From Eudromia elegans (taxonomy: Eukaryota; Chordata; Aves; Tinamiformes; Tinamidae), in contig PTEX01000060.1 in assembly GCA_003342815.1 (NCBI GenBank), forward strand, positions 2,017,849 through 2,081,848: a stretch of 64,000 bases of DNA, in the 5' to 3' direction. Within the stretch, counting starts at the first letter, position 1. Every line of letters begins with the position of its first letter. The notes under the pieces are model-generated. The model was not told where the DNA came from. It searched no databases and saw nothing but the letters and a program-made list of their open reading frames with translations. This document shows, one piece after another, positions 1 through 26,500 of the stretch. A program made the position numbers and the translations under genes.

Positions 1-2175
1 ATTTATTATTGCCATTATCATTATTATTGTTATTTATGCTTTGGAAAGTGGTAATATTTAAGAAAGCTAACTTTTTGACAAATAGGACCAATAAAAAAAA
101 TGTTAAATAGATTTGAGGAAATACACTGGCTATTTTTATAAGGAAACATGTGAGTAGACTTCTTCCACATTTCTTTGTTTGTTTCTTTTATTATTAGTTC
201 CAGCTTCAGAATAAAACACGCTTAAAAAAAAAATAAAAAAGAACTTCCTGGAAAACACTTGTTTCCTGGTCATCTACAACCTTCAGTTATGCATTTAGAT
301 GTCCTGGACAAAATATTTTCTGTATAATTTGGATAAATAATGCAACAAGTTGAAATGGCAGCAGTTTGCTAACGCTGTTAGTGCTCGCAACTCATGGTGA
401 GTCTCTTCTCTATATGCCTCACATACAGACTCCGCGAATCATCCCAATAGCTCCGTTTACAAAATTAATTCCCATAATTGCTAGCAACAGTTTGAACTGT
501 TCCCAGCAGCTTAGTCTTCACTTAAATAACATTTTTTGAGGGTTTAACAAATACATCTTAACTACCTGCTCCTGGAAAACATCCAAAAGGAATGCTCTGT
601 AGTAAATACGAGCTCAATCACGCATAAAGGTATACAGTGCCAAGCTGGTTTAAGTACTCTGCAGTAAAAGCACTGCTTAAAATTTATAGTTAGATAATGA
701 CTGTGGATGAATTAATGCTCTGGAAAATAATTCTTTGACTACAACTCTTTGCTTTTTACAGGTATGTAATTAGCACGTTGCTCTTGCAGAGAGCTGTCCA
801 CAAAAGAGCAATTTTGAGGACAACAAAAAAACTTTGAGTAAGGAGTTAATATCAGAAGCTACAGAGGACCAGAAAAATGCACATTATGTTTAGGTTCTGT
901 ATTTGTTACAATTATTTCTGCTACACTGTGCTAACAGCTTCAGCCGCAGTCAGGAAGATGTGCTGCTGTGGACAGCACAGTTTATAAGAAGAGAGATCAG
1001 TTTTTATAAGACAGATATATCTGAAATAATTGGTAGGCTTTTGTGCACAAGAAGCCCTTTTCATTTCTATTTTCCTTAAAATCAGCTCTGTGTGGAGCAG
1101 TCTGGGCACATCACCATCACTTTGTGTTTTAAAATTGCAGATGGGCCGTTAGTACTCAGGTCATCTTTAGCTCCCGGACTGGGAACTGGCCTGACTGATT
1201 AACAATTACTTTTTATTTGTTTTTTTTTGTTATAGTATTATTTTCATGCAGCAAATCTTTAGGTCACGTCAGTCTCCATAGGGTCACCCAAAACTTTTAC
1301 TTGGGTAGTCAGTGGTGAGTTGAAGAGGCCAAGATTGAGAAAGGCAAGAGATAAATGCTTAATCTGGCACCATTGCCAAGCATTCAATGTGCAGTGAGCT
1401 AATCTAAAAGTTTATCACCTGCTTTACAAAAGACACCAATGAATACCAAAGCTTTGGCAGGGTTGGTCCCAGACCACTCCCTCTTGGAGACAACAAAGCA
1501 CTGAAGCGACTTGACCCTTCTGCAGGACTTTGCCCTCAGCCTCATGATTTTTGTGACAGTTTTAAAACGTGGTTCAGGAAGGCGAGATAATTGATGCCAT
1601 TCCTCTTTTGGGAGAACAGACACCCCAAGTGAAATGATCAGATGTAAGTTTGTCACTGAATAAAGAAAACATCCCATCCTACATGCACACTGGAGATAAC
1701 TTAAGGCCAGATTTCACTGCCACTGTGTGAGGAAGGGAGAGGTTTACAAGGAAATATTTCATTTGAAATTACTTTTGCAGACAAGGCAAAGGGAATCTCT
1801 GCTTTGCTCAAACAGGCAGAACAGACTGCAGCTGAAGGGGCATGTTGAGTGCCAGAGCAGAACCGAACTCAGCAGACTAGACTGAATTTGAACCACCCCT
1901 GCTTCATCTCAGTGAGGAGTTTACAACCAAATCATGCAAAACTTGCTAGCAATTAAAAGCAAAACAACATGTTTTGAACAAATGACTGGGGGCAGCACCT
2001 AAAAGCTGAAATTGAAAACTGAGGTTCAAAGCACTGCCCACATGTGAACAGGCAGGAAGATCCAACTAGTGTAAGGGGGAAGAGTTAATGATATCACAGA
2101 CATTTTCTGTTCCTGCATATTAAAACGTGAAGAACTGAAAGGCAGACTTTTGCCTAGCTTTGCTGGGAATTTTAG

Positions 2176-2212
2176 ATTTTTTTCTTTCTTTTTTTTTTTT
2201 TTTTTTTTTTTT
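2176..2212 (+). repeat. Poly-T / pyrimidine tract
   Basis: A pyrimidine run ending in 24 T (2189-2212). It faces an A-rich purine tract 145 bp downstream. Confidence 0.9.
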
Positions 2213-2356
2213 AAAACTCAGAATTAATAAAGCCCTGCTGACAGAAAAAAAAAAGAGAGGATCATGCTGTGTAGAAACTTCTCAAAATATAGGCTTGATT
2301 GGAAAGAGCAAGGCACAGGCCTTCCTATTGCCAGTCTAGCAGATATAGCCAGGGTT

Positions 2357-2420
2357 GAGAAGAAGAAAAAAAAAAAAAAAAGAAAAAAAAAAAAAGAAAA
2401 AAAAGGAAAAAAAAGGAAAG
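2357..2420 (+). repeat. A-rich purine tract (AAAAG-type low complexity)
   Basis: Pure purine run of (A)n interrupted by single or double G. Any lysine-rich reading here is a low-complexity artefact. Confidence 0.9.
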
Positions 2421-3346
2421 CTAAAGGAAAGCTGGTTTTCAATGTTCATAACAACACTGTGCGTCAATGCAGTCTCACCGAAGTGAAACAGCATTAGTTT
2501 TCCTGTCTGTAACACAGTGGAAATTCCACTTACTCCACTCTGCCTATCAAACTAATATTTCAAGATACTCTCAGGCCTGTTTCAAAACAAGTGAAATCTA
2601 TGTATATATAGTTTGTATATTTGCTGCCTTGAGCAAGAGCATATGTTAGCTGGTTGTTCTAACATTCCATAAGATAATGTTAGACTAATCACTCACTGGA
2701 CGTTGAGAGAAAGGAATAAAAGCAAACTAATGGTCCTAAATAAACTTATCACTTGAAATTCCTCAAAATTACAGATGCAGTTCCAATCTTTGGAGTCAAA
2801 TCACTATAAAAACATTTTAGGACTCCTCGATTTTACATCTGGTTTAGCTCAGAAGTGGGTTCATTTAAACTAAGCTTCTGAAGTCAAAATAAAGAGTTTT
2901 TTATCGGTTAAGAAGGTTAAACTCCCTCCTGTAGTTAAACTAACGCATTATATTTTCACTGGCAGTATTTACTACATGGACATGTCATTCCCCTGAACGG
3001 TTTCATTACTTTTTTGTTTGTTTGTTTTTGTCTCTCTTTCTTGATCACATACTTTACTCTGGGGCTGTAAACGTAGACACGTTTTGAGCGTGGAGATGCA
3101 GCAGAACAAGGAGCACTCCCCGTGCCCACTCCGTCGTGCACCGGCTTGCCCTCGGAGGCTCATGCCTAGCTCCCCGCCAGCAGGAGCCTCTCTGCCCTTT
3201 GCAAAGACCCGTCATCTCCCACGGCACCAAAGCTTCTTTCCGCCTTCCGGGGAACTTTGTCTCTCACCCAGGAAGTGGCCTGGGGGCAGCTGTGGCTTTG
3301 GTTGTCACTAAAGGGGTTCAATGCCGCCTCCATGCAGGGCCGGCCC

Positions 3347-3354
3347 CACGTGAC
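3347..3354 (+). promoter_or_regulatory. CLEAR-like E-box (CACGTGAC)
   Basis: Reading CACGTGAC here (GTCACGTG on the other strand) matches most of the CLEAR element bound by TFEB/TFE3, which controls many lysosomal genes. It lies about 815 bp upstream of the CTSC start codon. The motif match is seen; its use is inference. Confidence 0.4.
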
Positions 3355-3599
3355 TTCCCAGCCATGACCAGCAGCTGCTGTGGAAATTCTGAGTCACTTA
3401 GTATTACTGAAACACACAGGAAAAGCGAAAACTCTGCTTCTGGCCCAGCTGCAAGGAGGTCACCTAAAACAAGGGACCAACCCACAGCCACCTGCCTCTC
3501 TTTGAGGCTGATTTCTCTGGGTATGGAGATGGGTCTGGGGCTTTCTTTTCAGTAGGTTAGGGGGGCTGGGGATGCCCTATGGGGTTTGGGAAGTCCTGT

Positions 3600-17944
<14,345 letters not shown>

Positions 17945-18205
17945 ATACAAAGATCCTCAACCAGTGCCTTGTCTGAGAAGCAAATCTCCAGCTGCAAAAG
18001 CATTCTGATTGTTAAAAAGGACTGCTGGTAACATCTGTTCCCTATCTAATCAGGGGAGCTTTAAGAAATTTTCCAGAACAGGGGAAGCAGTTTCCCTCAA
18101 GATAAGTGTGAACATTGGATAACTTGACTCTGAACATTGCAGACTTTTTTTTCTGGAGTCTGATAGTAAATCATGTAGAATGCAATTGCCATTACAGCAA
18201 CAGTG

Positions 18206-18223
18206 GTGATGAGTACTCATCAC
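18206..18223. repeat. 18-bp perfect palindrome in CTSC 3' UTR
   Basis: GTGATGAGT followed directly by its reverse complement ACTCATCAC, with no loop. In RNA it can only fold with a few bases opened at the centre, or pair between two molecules. Confidence 0.8.
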
Positions 18224-18570
18224 TGAAGATAAATCCACAGTCAGCAGTTGCATTTTCTGCCATGGACAACCTTGAGCTTTAGATTTCATAGATTATCATA
18301 ACAATGGCTTCTCTGTCCTCCAAAAGGGACAATGTAGTGCCTTCTCAAAAATCAGGAGGTTACTGCTATTTAAGTGTGCATGTGGGTGAGGGAGAGGGAA
18401 TAAGCAATTGTACTGATTAAAAGGAAATTTATAAGTCTTCAAGTGTTTAGCAAAAACTGCATGTCAGCCCCTTATGAACGTAAAAATTAATTCTGCATCT
18501 TGGACTGTTACTAGATGTCTTTGGTCCTGGATTTCATCGCTCTGCTTTGTGATTAATTACCTCAGAGATC

Positions 18571-18576
18571 AATAAA
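18571..18576 (+). terminator. CTSC: CTSC polyadenylation signal AATAAA
   Basis: First canonical AATAAA downstream of the stop codon, followed within about 40-60 nt by a T/G-rich stretch (TTTGGTTGTTTATTTCTGTG) suitable as a downstream element. Confidence 0.65.
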
Positions 18577-20708
18577 AATTACCTAACTCCTGTAGGAGTT
18601 TATCTGTGCAAACATTTGGTTGTTTATTTCTGTGACCTGTTCCAGATTTTGAAGTTCTTGAAAGCTCCATGGAGAACTTCGCTTTAGCAGGATTTAGGGT
18701 GATGAGGAAGGACAATGAGAAGAACCAGGGATAATCCATCTGAGGCCAAGTTTTTCATAGCAACACCAAGCAGATTGTGTTGCAAAGTAGTAGTTTTTGT
18801 TGTAGATATAGAGCATTAAGTAAATTAGCTAATTCTTCAATAATCATGCTCTATTCTTGCATTTCAAGTATGCAAGGTAGAAAAATGGAGTTAGGAGAAT
18901 TGAATTGCTGCAGTTACAAATAGGGAGCTGTTTTTTCCTAGTTGAAACTGAAATGTTACAAAGGACTTGGCTAATACAGCACCATTTCTGCTGTTCTGTG
19001 CACAAATGAGTAATAAATGTGTAAGCAGAAGTTGAGATCCAGCTTCATGGATAGGAGATAGATACTTCAATAATTGTCTGTTAAACTAGCAATAGTACTA
19101 GTTATTATTTTACTGCAATTGATCTCCTTTTTTTGGGATGAGTTGAGGCAGTTGACAATTTGTAATCAAATATGCTATTTCACTTAGATGGGTAAATTCC
19201 CCATATGGGAATTTAAAAAAAAATGCTTGACGCTTTATTTGCTCAAGTTCAAGGGTATGGGATGGATAACATCATATGTGAGTGTTCTCTCCCTACCATC
19301 CTCTCCAAAAAATACTCAACTTTGTTTGAAACTTGTGGTTTTAGCTGCTTTAGCTGCTGATCAGAGTTTTAATAAGCTATTCTGGAAATTTTTATACCCT
19401 GCACTACATCTCTTTAGCTGAGGGAATTGCCAGGGGAAATGAAGAGCAGTCTTTTTTTCTTCCTACTCACTTTATTCAGTGTTGCTGCAAAACTGGGCTC
19501 TGTCCCTGGAGGACTTAACCTTTCAGAAGTGGTTGTAGTCCACCACGAAGACACAAGGGGGGAGTTTTTTCTCCCGTACGCCTGACTATATTGCCAGAAA
19601 TGCACAACTGCATACACAACATTTTTTTATCTTGCATTTTCATCTGTCCATGACCTCTTGCCATTTCCTTTTCAAAAAACCATGCACTCAAGGGGAGAGT
19701 GGGAGAGACAATATTGCTTTTTCCTCCCCCTTTTTTTTTTTTTGAGCAAGGAGATTAACTTTAAGGTTATTTCTTTCCCCAGACAGTGGGGGCTTCACTG
19801 TATGTTGTATTATTGTGCCTAATAATGATGTGATATTTGATGTTATATTTCATGTGCTGATGGACAGCGCTCAGTAGGCTGCCACCACTCTCTATCCAGC
19901 CATTGATTTGAATTATATAAATAAAACCGAAACTGAAATTGCTTGAAACAACACAATATAGTATGGAAGAAATTGTTATTCGTGCCTTTGTTGTAGAAGA
20001 TCAGACTATCTGCTAGAGTGCTCTGCCAGCAGCATCCTTTTTACCTATGCTACAGCTACACAGCTTGACATAGTTTGGATAATGGTTTCTATATATGATT
20101 AGTCATGTTGACAGCAGTATAAGCTCAGTAAGTGTAAAGCTATGCATACAGGTGTTCTGCAAGCTTGTCCTTCCACACTGTGAATGCCTCTGGCTTCCAC
20201 ACACAGGTGCAAAGTTCTTTGAATATCTCATGCATCAACTCTTTAATAGATCTTTTTATGTAGTAATGACTTTGAACGCACTAGGTTCTTGGATTTCTTT
20301 AATTTTTCTAGTATCTTAAGAAGATTAGCTTGGGAACAGGAACACAAAAGCTGTCATTATTTTTACAGTCCTTCAGCCACTCAAAAATGGAGTCTTATTT
20401 GTTTTATTATCACCAAACTGCTACTGATACTCAAGGTACTACTAATACAGAAAGACAAACTGTTTGTTATATCATGTTAGTGGTGTTAATTTTTAATAGA
20501 AATTCCTGTGTCTGTCTACATTTCTGTCAATGCTATTGTGTGGCAGCTGTATTGGTGCTAAGGAGAGGATGAGATGAGCTTTCAACATGGTCAATGTGAC
20601 TGTCTTGGTAACTTTTATTTCAGATGGAGGGTCAAATGCAGAAAAAGCACATCGTGCAGCTATAGGCTTAGGCTAAAGACGTCATGGAGTATTTATTTCC
20701 CTACAGCC

Positions 20709-20730
20709 AAAAAAAAAAAAAAAAAAAAAA
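20709..20730 (+). repeat. Poly-A tract (22 A)
   Basis: Uninterrupted homopolymer in intergenic DNA. No retrocopy could be recognised upstream of it. Confidence 0.9.
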
Positions 20731-23503
20731 GCCAGAAACTTGACTACAAGGGCACACAAAAGATTCTGTGTGGAAACTGCTCACAAAACAGGTCTCTGCA
20801 CCTTTGGTTCACCTTTTGTGATAGGTTATAGTTTTTTTCTGGGCCCTTTTTACCTGTAAGACAAGAAGCCAAGCCAACAAGCAGGAGGAGATATGGCATG
20901 CAATGAATAAGCAGAAGTCCATTCTATTAAGCTTATCCAAACCAGTTAATAGGTAAAGTCACAGTTGATAAATATTTACAGAAGCAATATAGCTGATAAT
21001 CAGCACAGCAAACAGAGATATTAAAAATTCAGTGTTTTGAACCAAGTTCATATGGTAAATAAATGAAAATTAGCTGTTTGGCAGCTACTATGTTGCTAAG
21101 GACTGTTAAGGTGGTGAATTTTCTCTTTGGAATAAGGTCCATCACTGGGAGCTGGGAGTTCCCTAGAGCTCTGCCCTTGAAACTAGAATTACTCAGAGAA
21201 TCTGGTTCGTTATGAAGGAATCCAGATTAGATGATCATTTCTTATTTGAAATACAAGGTGATTTGACAAGGCTTTGTTCAGTGGCTAAAAGCCACTCCAT
21301 TTAAGATCGATGAGTAGTTATTTTTTGCCTGTTTTGTGTATTAAAGGGAGAGTTAGATAAGCAGCACTAGTCAGATTTTAAGTGACCTAAATAACTGAGA
21401 GGCAGCAGCCTCTCTTGTGTATGTCAGAGCACAACCTCACTGAAGCCCTCATTTACACCACTTTGGTGTAGAGCAAAAGCACTTCAACTATAAAATAAAA
21501 GGCTTTAAGTAGGATAGAAAACTCTCCTAGTACCCTTGTACCCAGATTGATTGAGATCTAACTCTGGTTTCCTCCCACAGCAGTGCATTATACAGATAGA
21601 TAGTTGTTTAAGTGCTTTCAAAATATGGCTCTGAATCTAACCAGTGGCTAGCAGGAAAGCCCAAATGTATTAAAAAATAATTCTGGAGTACATGGGTAGT
21701 GAGATGACCAATTAAAATAAAAGTGGGAGCTTCCATTCCTATATGAAATATTAAAATGTACTTGAATACCTGTTCTGAGCAAAAGGTTTTAAGTAAAAAG
21801 GCGCAGACCCTCTTTGTCAGAGACACAGGATAAATTGTGTTATTAGAGGAAAGTGTCTGAGTTCAATTCAAGCAAGCTCAGGTTTCTCTGGTTGCTATGG
21901 TTTCTAGAAGTGATAGTAAGCTGAGTTTTTTTTTTTTTTAAAAAAGCCAAAAAGATAGGCATTTTATAGCAGCTGGGAAGTTATTATCTGTAAAATCAAA
22001 CTGAATGGTTTCTTGCCCAGATGGTCAGGTGCAATTAACAGAAACATATTTTTATTGTTTCTCTCTGAGTTTTCCTGTTAGAAATGTTGTATTTGTTAAA
22101 TAGGAAAGACACTGACATATAGTTCTGCCAATTATCCCTAATCAGTTCATTTGGATCAATTGATTTGATCTTGCAGATGCCATTTAATATGTGATGCAAA
22201 TGCTAAAACAATCTGTCTCAAAGTAACATATTATTAGCATGATTACTTGATGAAGAAAGAGTTAAAACTCTCTTTAATATTTGCAATTCAAGACATTAAT
22301 GCCTGTTTATATTTCAAGTGATCTCCAGGCCTCTCAGCTACTGCATTAAATATTCAGAGAATATTTCATAGAAGGGCTCATATCATTTTAACAATGCAAC
22401 AGGTATAAATTTAAGCACTGTCAAAAGCATCAAAATTAAGTCATAGCCTTGTCTTATGAGGACCTCAACATTTCACAAAACATTGTGCGTTCTTGCAGGT
22501 CCATCGATTCCAGTCATGATGCTCTAAATGCAAGGAGGCAATATTTTCCATTGATTTTAACTAATTCTACAGCATCCTTGGGATTATATTTAATGAAGAT
22601 TATACAAACTATACAACGTGGATTTTTTACACGTTTAATTATACATTCAGTTACTCTGTTCAACACTTGTGACAGTAATAGAATATAAAAGGACAGTGTT
22701 TTCTGCTGTTTTGTTTAGGTGCTTAGCCAATCTGAGCAGGTTTTGGGAAGCCCAAGTGTACATGAGGTTTCCCAGGATATTTTCTCTCATTTGCACTGAC
22801 ACATGAAGGAAACCAAGTAACTCACAAGATAAATCTCCCCAAAAGCAGACGTGGTGACCTCTGGGAAGCCTTTGCTTCACCAGGGAAGCAGCTACCTGAA
22901 GCAACAGTCTCCTGAATTTCTACTCGCAATACTGCTTTTGGCTCCATCTCACCCTTTGCAAGCCCCACTTCTTCATCACAATTTCTGTAAATCTCTTGAT
23001 CCACTTGAAATCGTGTCACAAGGTTTGGAATCACTCACCTAACCCTGAAAGAGTTTAGACATAAAGAGAAATTTTCAAGAAGCTGAAGATTTGTAGAACA
23101 GGTGGCTAAACTTACAGTCTTTGTTGGGTTATGTTGTACTGTCACTTTGCACAAAGACCTCTTTTCTGAAATTCATATATCAGTCAGTTACATCTCTCCC
23201 TCCTTTCCTGAAGCCCTCCATTAACCTTGAGATTATATGCACAGCATATTGCAAAACATATTTCAGCAGGATAATAATTGCAAGAAACTGCATCCAGTTT
23301 AGGGGGAAAAAATCAATTACAATAAATTGACTAAAAGGCCAAATCAAATAGATAAAAGTCAGCAGTGGGATGATAAGGCAACACTTGTTTTCACAGAACA
23401 TATTTATTGTCTGTGTGGGCTGCCCTGGGGAAAGGAGCAGAGAAAGGCTGATTGCTTCCTCCTAATTTCTGGAGGTTGATTTTTCAGCTGTAACATTAAA
23501 AGC

Positions 23504-23530
<27 letters not shown>
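23504..23530 (+). repeat. Poly-T tract (27 T)
   Basis: Uninterrupted homopolymer followed directly by AATAAAAG. It may be the reverse-strand poly(A) of a retrocopy, but no source gene is recognised in the flanking 600 bp. Confidence 0.9.
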
Positions 23531-23534
<4 letters not shown>

Positions 23535-26500
23535 AAAGAGGCTAAAACTAATGCTAGCTCTGTCTTATCCATTAGAATTGCAGAGATTTGTATTACCAGC
23601 ATTAAAACTGCTCCAAATGGAAAAGAAGCAGGCTCTAGGAATGCTAGTGCTGATGCCATGTAGGTTAACAGGACCTTAACTGCTAGTGCACCTACAGAAG
23701 CCTGCCAGGACACCTGTAATAAGAAACGAGGCAGCCCAAAACAAGGAGCATCTTTAAAGAAGGTGCAGTCCAAAGAGAAGATGCCATTGACACCTATGCC
23801 ATTAAGAGGTAACGGTGGGAAAGAAAGGACAGACCTCATCAAGACAGATGTGTTAGTAAGTACATCACAGTGCTTCACTGAGGGTGGGACAGAATGGAGA
23901 TCGCAACTACTGCCTGATCCTGAAGCCTGCAAGAGGATCCCCCAAACCAGCAAAATGAGCACGGGGCAGTCAGCATCCCTTGTCTTTCCTGTTAATGTAA
24001 GGACATTTGGCCAGTGCACTGGGATATTTGTGTCCTGGTGCCAAATGCTGGGCATTTTGCTACTGGAATATAGTCATGGCCCTTGTAGTAGATGAGTGTT
24101 GCTGTGTAATTTAAAATACATCACCTTCCACTCCTATAGGCATCGAGTTTTGCTTCATTGTTGCTACAGTGGTGCAATATTAATTGCTACAAAGTCTCTT
24201 ATCTTAAGAATTGAGCTGTGGGTCTCTTGAGTACAGTTGTGCTCCTGCAGCATTACTTTGTTTTATGTTTTGATTCTGCATGCCATCACATACGACAGAG
24301 TTCATGTTCACTTCTATTTTGGTTATACCCTTCTCTGCAATGCTCCTTCCCCAAGGAAAAGAAATATTGGCTCTTCTGTGAGAGTCAGTGGCTCTTTCAT
24401 GTATATTATAAATTAAATAAAAAAAACAGAGCTTGGAGGCTGGTTCCCAGTGGAAAGAGCTTTTTTGGTCATCATTAAAATGAAGACCAAAATGGCTATT
24501 TTTGTTTGTTTCTTTGAAAAGGCACAAAAAGCAGGAGTAAAAAGGTCAAAATATAAGCGAACCCATTCTAGCATTTCCAAATTTTTTAGCAATTTTTTTT
24601 CTTATTTTATAATGTGTTGATAAAAACCTACAAAATATATTTTTATGAAAATATAGTTTCAGCTGCTCAAAAACATATCCTGGAATTTCATATTATACAT
24701 ATATAGATAGATATAGAGATAAAAATATATAAACTGCTTTTTTTTTTCCTCCTTCTTTTTCTCTCTTTTAGTTCAGGGCTCAGCCAAATATTACAATTTG
24801 GAAATCCTTCCCCAGACAGGCTTAGATCTGCACAATATTATTTACACTCCTTATCTCTAACCTTTGCTTGTCTTGCCTGTTGAGATAAGGCTTTCGGACC
24901 CAGGCCTGGCCACTATCCAAACTTTGAATAATGTTCAGCAGGCAGGAGCCCTTCTTGCTGAGCCCTGAAGTGCTGCTCTGGAAAACCGGCTGAATAATCA
25001 GCACTGGAAGCTGGAAAGAGTTCAAGTTCAGTTCTATGTTTATAAACGTTTTTATTGTGTCTTATTCTTTGTTAAACATTCTGTCTCTGGACAGCGGGAA
25101 GAAAAGCCTCATGGTTCCTTTTGGGTCAAATGGATCATTCTGGGAGAAGAAGCAAGCTGCTCCTTTCCTGCAGCAAGAGAAAAGTGTTAGGAAGGAGACA
25201 TTTCTGGAAGGACACGCTAGCAGAGAGAAGCAAGTGGTGAAAGGAAGGCAGCAACCGTGGAACCTGGAGGATGAGCGGAAACCAGTCAGGAGAACAAAAC
25301 GCCTACAATGCAGCCAGGCCACAGGCAGGACAGGAAGTAAAGGATTTCTCCCGGTGTCCTGGCAGGGGTGTGCATGAGCTTGCTGAGCATATACAAAGCT
25401 CTAAAATTTGCAGGGAAAATTTGCTGCAAAGATAGCATGAGCCATTTTAATGTCTCCTTGAATTTCCAAAGCCATGGCCTTCTTCAAATGCCTTCTGTAC
25501 CAAACCCTACCTATAAGATACCAATTTATTTTGGGGACATGATACATACAGACACGGGTGCTTAATGCAGCCAGGACAGGAGTCCTGTCTCACAGTGTAG
25601 TCAGCTTGGTACATCTTTCTGCTTTGGAGGAATGCACAAGCTCCACTGGAGGAGTATCTACTGCCCTGAGGATGATGCAACTCTCCGCACAAAGTGAGTT
25701 GGTTGTGGGGCAGAGGCTTTGATTTAGTGTGGATGAAACACACAGGGTATGGCTCTCCTGGAGGTTTGACACTTATGGTTGGCATGAAAGCAGCGTTTGG
25801 CCAAGGCAGAACATCATCACTGCATGAAGTCTGAGGAGGTCTTTAGTCTGAAACAGACTGTTGCGTTGTTTGTGTAGGGCAAGGAGATGTTAAACCTAGA
25901 GAAACACAAGGGTTTTAGTTTGTTAATTCAAAATGAAATCCTGATTCTGACTGAGAACCAATATGACAGATTTCTGGGCCTTGCTGTGTTATGAATAAAA
26001 GTTGCTGTCACAGGTGACAATATGGACATATAATCAGATTTTGGACATACGTCTTTATGCCAATGAAATGCAGTGACAATTCACGCTTAATTTTCAGCAA
26101 GAAATGGTTCTTTTTATTAAGAGTAAATACTAGCATACTTCTATGCTAAAATGGCCAGAATCACTATACTTTCTTTAGGAAGAAAAGACAAAATATATTT
26201 TTTAAAACCTTCATCTCTATGGTCGTAAAACAATTCATTTCTTTCCTGACCTTTCTTTTGCAGGGAGCAGTAACAATGTTTCAGTCGCTCCTATCAATGG
26301 TAATGTGATGTGTCCCCAAAAAGTAATAGGTATGCAGCTCAACGTGTCTCTGCCACTCTGCAATCAGTAACAGGGAAGAGGTTGCTGCTTATTTAGAAAT
26401 TCACTAAACTAGGTCATTATTCATGCTGTATTTCACTTGCATGCTATGCTCTTGCATCTCAATATTGAGAGCTGGTCTCTAATAAGACACAGTAAGTTAG

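Larger units (their letters stand above)
1..3299. other. Upstream non-coding flank
   Basis: AT-rich DNA with short open frames only. None resembles a known protein. Apart from the T- and A-tracts near 2.2-2.4 kb no element is recognised. In mammals the next gene on this side is GRM5; no exon of it is seen here. Confidence 0.6.
17945..18595 (+). other. CTSC: CTSC 3' UTR
   Basis: Runs from the stop codon to shortly after the first canonical AATAAA with a T/G-rich stretch behind it. About 650 nt, non-coding. It holds an 18-bp perfect palindrome at 18206-18223. The cleavage site is inferred. Confidence 0.65.

Noticed and set aside
2224..2497. Lys-rich and Phe-rich frames near 2.3 kb
   Set aside because: Produced by poly-A/poly-T low-complexity tracts.
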